Shown: positions 59,376-64,000 of the stretch, piece by piece
Numbering within the stretch: the first letter of the stretch is position 1
Layout of the letters: each line of letters opens with the position of its first letter
NCBI GenBank assembly: GCA_037074705.1
Contig: CM073590.1
Coordinates: forward strand, 90,574,947 to 90,638,946
Length of the DNA stretch: 64,000 nucleotides
Reading direction: 5' to 3'
Origin: Zhengitettix transpicula
Lineage: Eukaryota; Arthropoda; Insecta; Orthoptera; Tetrigidae
The notes under the pieces: model-generated
The model's database searches: none
What the model was told of the DNA's origin: nothing
Seen by the model: only the letters and a program-made list of their open reading frames with translations
Made by a program: the position numbers and the translations under genes

Positions 59376-60470
59376 GAAGAAGGTGTACACTGGACATTAA
59401 CATTCCACAGAATTTATTGAACACTTGTGTATCAATAAAGATAATATATTAATTATTTTTTGAAAAAATTATGATAGTTGTGGTTCGCTTTTTATTAACA
59501 TTTACTGAAATTCAGAAATATAGAAGTACAGGAATAAACTCGGAGACCAAGAAAATCCCTATATCCCTATATCTATAAATTATGCAATTGGACTCTAAAT
59601 ATGATAGTCAACGATAGAAATCAGTAGACAATTTTTCCTAGTGTGACAAAGTTCCCATTTAATAATGTTAAAGTTTAAGAAGTAAACACGTATACACGTA
59701 TACACGTTTAATATTTTTCATTAACAATAAATATTTTCGTTATCCTCTCGAAAAGATTATTTAAATGTGGAATTAATTATGCCTGTTTTTGGAAGTTTAT
59801 GCGTCATTTAACATTTAATTTTTATTGTTTATTTAAAATGTCAATTCTATGGAAGTCTCTGTTCAGTATAGCGTAAAACAGAAAACAGGCGTAACTCCAT
59901 AATTAAAGCATTAGTAATGTTTTTTTGCTGATATCCAACCAAGTAATCAGTCCTGAAGAACAATTTTTTCTTTCTGAGTGAATTCACTCAGCCAAGCTAT
60001 TAAAATCTCGTCACATACCGGAATATAGATCACCCTAATATTTTATGTTTATCTATTTCCTCCATTACAATAATTTTTAAAATCGTGAATTTTAAAAATT
60101 TTACGCTCATATAATTGGTGAGCTTAGATGGATACACTAATTACACTTAATTTCCTCCCAAAATCCTTTTATTGTCTGATAATCAATGTACATAACTGAA
60201 AACTATGCGCTAACCAAAAAAGTAGTCGTATTATGTTAGTGTTTTAGAATCGTGTGAGTACGACAACATTTTAACTGGAGTTTGTATTTGACGCCAGTTG
60301 CAATAAGTCTTTGCTTTTTAGTGATTTACTTTGCTGAATTAATTATATAATTATTTTTACAATACACAATAAGACTTTATACTGCTTATAAAGTTAATAG
60401 ACTACATATTTGTATTAATTTATAATAGGCACTACGTTACAACTTATCGATCTATCCACCCAGTTATGCG

Positions 60471-60840
60471 TATAAGAGCATATCGTGTGTCTTGCAGTAC
60501 GTGAATATATGTAGTGACAGTCGGGTCTTTATTTCGCGAACACAGTGCAAATGTTTTCGTGTCAGCGATAAAATATTAGTGCAGACTGAGCTGGAAGAGG
60601 CCTCAGGGGCCGGTGCACTTTAGTAGTGGAGTTTCGTGGTGCCAATCGGTCTCTGCGATCGCGGCGCCCTCATCAATCACCTGCTTGACGGCGCCGGCGA
60701 CTGCGCGGATAAACTTGCTTTAGGTCTGGCTGGCTTGCCCACAGATACCGACACAAAAGCTTCCACTATCACTGTCTTCATTACCAATTAAAACGCACAC
60801 AAACAACACCTCGGTGTTCGGGGTTATTTGAAAAGTCTGC
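60471..60840 (+). promoter_or_regulatory. candidate promoter or first exon in a GC-rich patch
   Basis: A TATAAG box at 60471-60476 is followed 25 bp later by an initiator-like GCAGT (60494-60498). A clearly GC-rich stretch at 60595-60720 follows, with GCGGCGCCC and CGGCGCCGGCGAC, in otherwise AT-rich DNA. A minus-strand frame there reads FIRAVAGAVKQVIDEGAA but has no recognised domain. It could be the start of an unknown transcript or a GC-rich repeat. Confidence 0.3.
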
Positions 60841-63696
60841 GGAAAAATCTTAATTTAAATTAGTATTTCCTACGTATTTAAGTAAAAATTTATATATTTA
60901 TATGATGTTGCATGAAACTTGACCACCCAATAAATTTAAGTCTGTTGACAATCACTGGAGAAAAGTAAATGATCATCAAGGATTTTTCGACTGGCAGTAA
61001 AATCGATCCTCTGTTGAAGGTTTATCTCAGATAGTTCTTGAGAAAATTGAAATTTTCAGTGTATACAAAATTTGACACGTTTCAGTGGTGCTGTATATAG
61101 AGTTTACTATCATCGTTTTGCTCAAATGCAATACTACCATTCTTTTTGGCAAATTTCATTCCAAAATTATTCTGGAACAGTTTACAGAGACGTGCGATTC
61201 TTAATGCGATTTTATTATTAGTAATCACCTAGATATTGGGACCGTATCTGAAACCGAGAGGTATTTGTCAGGGAATAATTTGTATTCGTATCAGATATGA
61301 GAATGGACTCAGTCTTGACGTCAGTCAAAATTAATTATTGTATTATTTCACAGTATCGATACAACTTAATAAGTATAACCCTACGAACTTTCAGAATATT
61401 ATATCCACAACGAAATTGGTCTACAGATAAATTTACTATTGGTCTTTTGATTCAACTTTCACTTCAAATTTCAAGTTATCTACAATTTAGATTACGTAAG
61501 ACTTAAGAAAATAAAACTTAAATTTTCGTAGACACCGACTTACAAGACGTATTTTTAATACATTTTTTGGACTCGAAACCAAATTCTGTTTTTGGAGTCA
61601 GTCAGAAACGGGCTCAACCATGAAATTCAAAGAATGTTATATATGTCGAGTAGCTTTCAGAAGTTTTATAATCAAACACTTCTTCCCGGAACACTTCTTT
61701 ATCACAAACAATTAAATTAATGACGTATTTGAATATTTATAAACAGTGAGTGTCCGACGATACCTCAGTCAAGAATAACTTTACATTCTCTTAAAAATGA
61801 TTTTAAAAAAACGTGATTTGTGAACTTTCATTACAAGTTAAGGTTATTTTGTGTTTATTCTGAAACAAATAGTTCACCAAATACTATAATATTGGAGTTA
61901 CAACAAACAACTTAAAAACATCAAAATATTTCCCTTGAAAAAGGATAAATTGTTTCACGGGTGAGAAATGAAGCGGGGATCACACAAGTGTCAACTAACT
62001 TTCATAATACGAAGCTAGACGGACGTTGGTTTGATTAAAAATAAATAATTAGCCTTTTATATATTATCAAGTTAGGCACTCCGAAAACGGTGTTTTGTTA
62101 TATGTGGGAACTGGAATTAGCATTTACGCGTATTTATTTAAAAAAATTAATAACAAATGCAAGTGAATAATCAAAATGCGAAATCGTGATTAAAGCGCAA
62201 TAATCTTTAATATGTTGAGTAATTTTATTTCAGATACAATAATTGTTGAATATTCTTTGTATTGAAATGGTAAAGTTTTTTGAATCAATAATGTGGCGCT
62301 GCTTTTGTATAGATAATTAATACAAAAATTTTCTAAAAAATTTATAATTTTTCGTTCTATTATATTTGTTTTGCATTTAGCTATATTTTTTTTCTTTAAC
62401 TTCCTCCTTGAAATTGAATCTCTCTTCAAATGTTTATTATAAATTTCGTATACTACAGAAAAAATAATAACTGCTATTTTATACGGATATTCTAGTACTC
62501 GTACTTAAATTGTTGTGAATGTTTGTCAATGTTTTAAATGTGAATATCATCGAAATGGTGGGAAAAATTGATGGAATATCGTTTCCCAATTCAACATGCG
62601 TTTCATTACCCCACTCATAGTCCGGCTTACAGTTGAAGCTTACGTCAAGCGCACACAACTCCACCAAATCACTATCTCATACTCCTATTAGTACACGCTG
62701 GTAAATTAAGAATTGTTATATGAATAAGAAGAGTGTAACAACACTCGAGGTAGGAAAATTTTATACCTGACGTTTTAATTTTAATAAAACTATTGTATAA
62801 CAAGGAATCAATTTTTTTCAAGAGTTTATTAATCAATAGTTTGAGAGAGAATAGTACTTCATTCAATATTAATCATTTAATTCGGATTTTGTCTTTTCAT
62901 ATCATGGTTCATCATTTAATGATTCGATAATCATTATAGACCAATTTTACGTTCGTTAAACATTCATGTTTTTCTTTTTTATTACCATTATTTTTCCCAA
63001 ATTTAGCTTAATAACCTTTAAAACTTGGAAATTTTTTAAAATAAATTAGACCCAGGACTTAATATCCGTATAGAATGTTCGACGTAGTAAGATAACAAAT
63101 AATGGTAGACATCTACACAACATCAGCGATAACCATACCTTTGAAAATAATTGGAGTAGTATTTTGAAGCACGATAATTGGCGAACTTTCGGCCCTCATT
63201 ACGTCCTAATGAGTTTTAAAGCGAACCACCTTGCAACTTCTGCTATGAGTAAGAACTTAGCTTATACATTTTATAAAAATGAAAGAGATGAAATATAGTT
63301 GTGGAACGCGTTTTGAAATGAGAGATCTTTAATGAATCCGTAATTATAATCACTGAAACACTATCGCATAATAATACTTTGTTTACGTTGCTCGGAGAGC
63401 TTCAATTATGCGAGAAATTCGGCACGGCGGTGAAATATCTTATTATAAGAATAGAGTTTGTAGGCTTAAGCAGCTGAAACATACTGACTTAAATAAAAGT
63501 GAAATGAATGGCTTCCAGGTTACATAATTTAATTGTGCTCATGATTGTTTAGAAAATCATGTTGAGAATTAACGTGAATTTTCCGTTATCGTTAAATTCT
63601 TACCCATTTTTATTAAAATAAATATAATATTGAATGTAAATAGAAATAAAACAGGTCTGACAATGAAAGATTGAAGTCTATCCCGGTGTAATTGTT

Positions 63697-63780
63697 CGAT
63701 AAACAGTTCTCGGATTTCAGTCGTCGAAACCTCGCGTTTAAATATGCTACACCCGAGTGAAATCCGAGAACTGTTTGTCG
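63697..63780. repeat. 23-bp-arm inverted repeat with GAAAC-containing loop
   Basis: The arms 63697-63719 and 63758-63780 match with one mismatch (core AACAGTTCTCGGATTTCA). The 38-nt loop contains GTCGTCGAAACCTCGCG. Confidence 0.88.
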
Positions 63781-64000
63781 AAGGTGTGACGATGTTTTAT
63801 TATAGGGAAATGGTAACGTATTAAGTCAGGGGAGGACGAAAAATCCGGTATGGTTGTGAAAAAAGCATGAATTTGGCTACTGAATTAAAAATCTGCTCTT
63901 TATTATTTCCGTTGATCTCATTTCCACGAAGTAAGCGATAGTTGACTGGATAGAGGGAATTTATATGAGAGACGAACGTATATTAGACTGATGTATACAA

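Larger units (their letters stand above)
53586..64000. other. 5' intron or upstream region of the side-like gene
   Basis: The missing signal-peptide, Ig1 and Ig2 5' exons were sought on the minus strand here and not recognised. Outside the listed repeats and the GC-rich patch, 54800-57100 and 59400-60400 and 60900-63650 are AT-rich with no supported gene. A minus-strand frame at 62667-62479 (ALDVSFNCKPDYEWGNETHV) is GC-richer but unrecognised. Confidence 0.5.

Noticed and set aside
53586..64000. Search for the missing Ig1 and Ig2 5' exons
   Set aside because: No minus-strand stretch shows an Ig cysteine/tryptophan pattern with a compatible phase-1 donor; they are likely outside the window.

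Overview
The window is nuclear DNA of an animal, almost certainly an insect. It is AT-rich and intron-dominated, full of decayed non-LTR retrotransposons, and carries one recognisable multi-exon gene. The large introns (up to about 12.6 kb) and dense old repeats fit a large-genome, perhaps hemimetabolous insect. The species cannot be named from the sequence.

The gene lies on the minus strand from 53585 down to 9480. Ten coding exons join in frame into 679 residues, and each junction has GT/AG splice sites and a matching phase. The product is a Sidestep-family cell-surface protein. It has the second half of Ig2, Ig3, Ig4, Ig5, a fibronectin type III domain, one transmembrane helix and a cytoplasmic tail ending in Glu-Ser-Thr-Val. 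In Drosophila, Side proteins bind Beaten-path (Beat) Ig receptors and guide motor axons and synaptic pairing. The signal peptide, Ig1 and the first half of Ig2 are not in the window and should lie beyond 64000 on the + strand numbering.

Layout: 1-9479 is downstream flank with the likely 3'UTR, a Jockey-like LINE remnant and a block of CTAGCTGG-type repeats. 9480-53585 holds the exons separated by introns. The introns contain a LINE with RT and RNase H (about 9760-11500), a 5'-truncated LINE with a 17-bp target-site duplication (21046-22112), and a LINE endonuclease segment with a 15-bp duplication (27711-28835). They also contain a LINE 3' end beside a 28-bp direct repeat (42387-44078), a possible LTR with a tRNA-Lys primer-binding site (40274-41030), a GGATCC-containing retroposon family, palindromes and TA microsatellites. 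53586-64000 is upstream intron or flank with repeats, a tRNA-derived SINE and one GC-rich patch near 60.5-60.8 kb.

I found no CRISPR array, rRNA, functional tRNA, operon or convincing new multi-gene system. The most useful leads are the unusual retroposition structures, recurrent hairpins with a GAAAC box that could be decayed hammerhead ribozymes, and an unclassified coding-like remnant at 38.5-39.6 kb.
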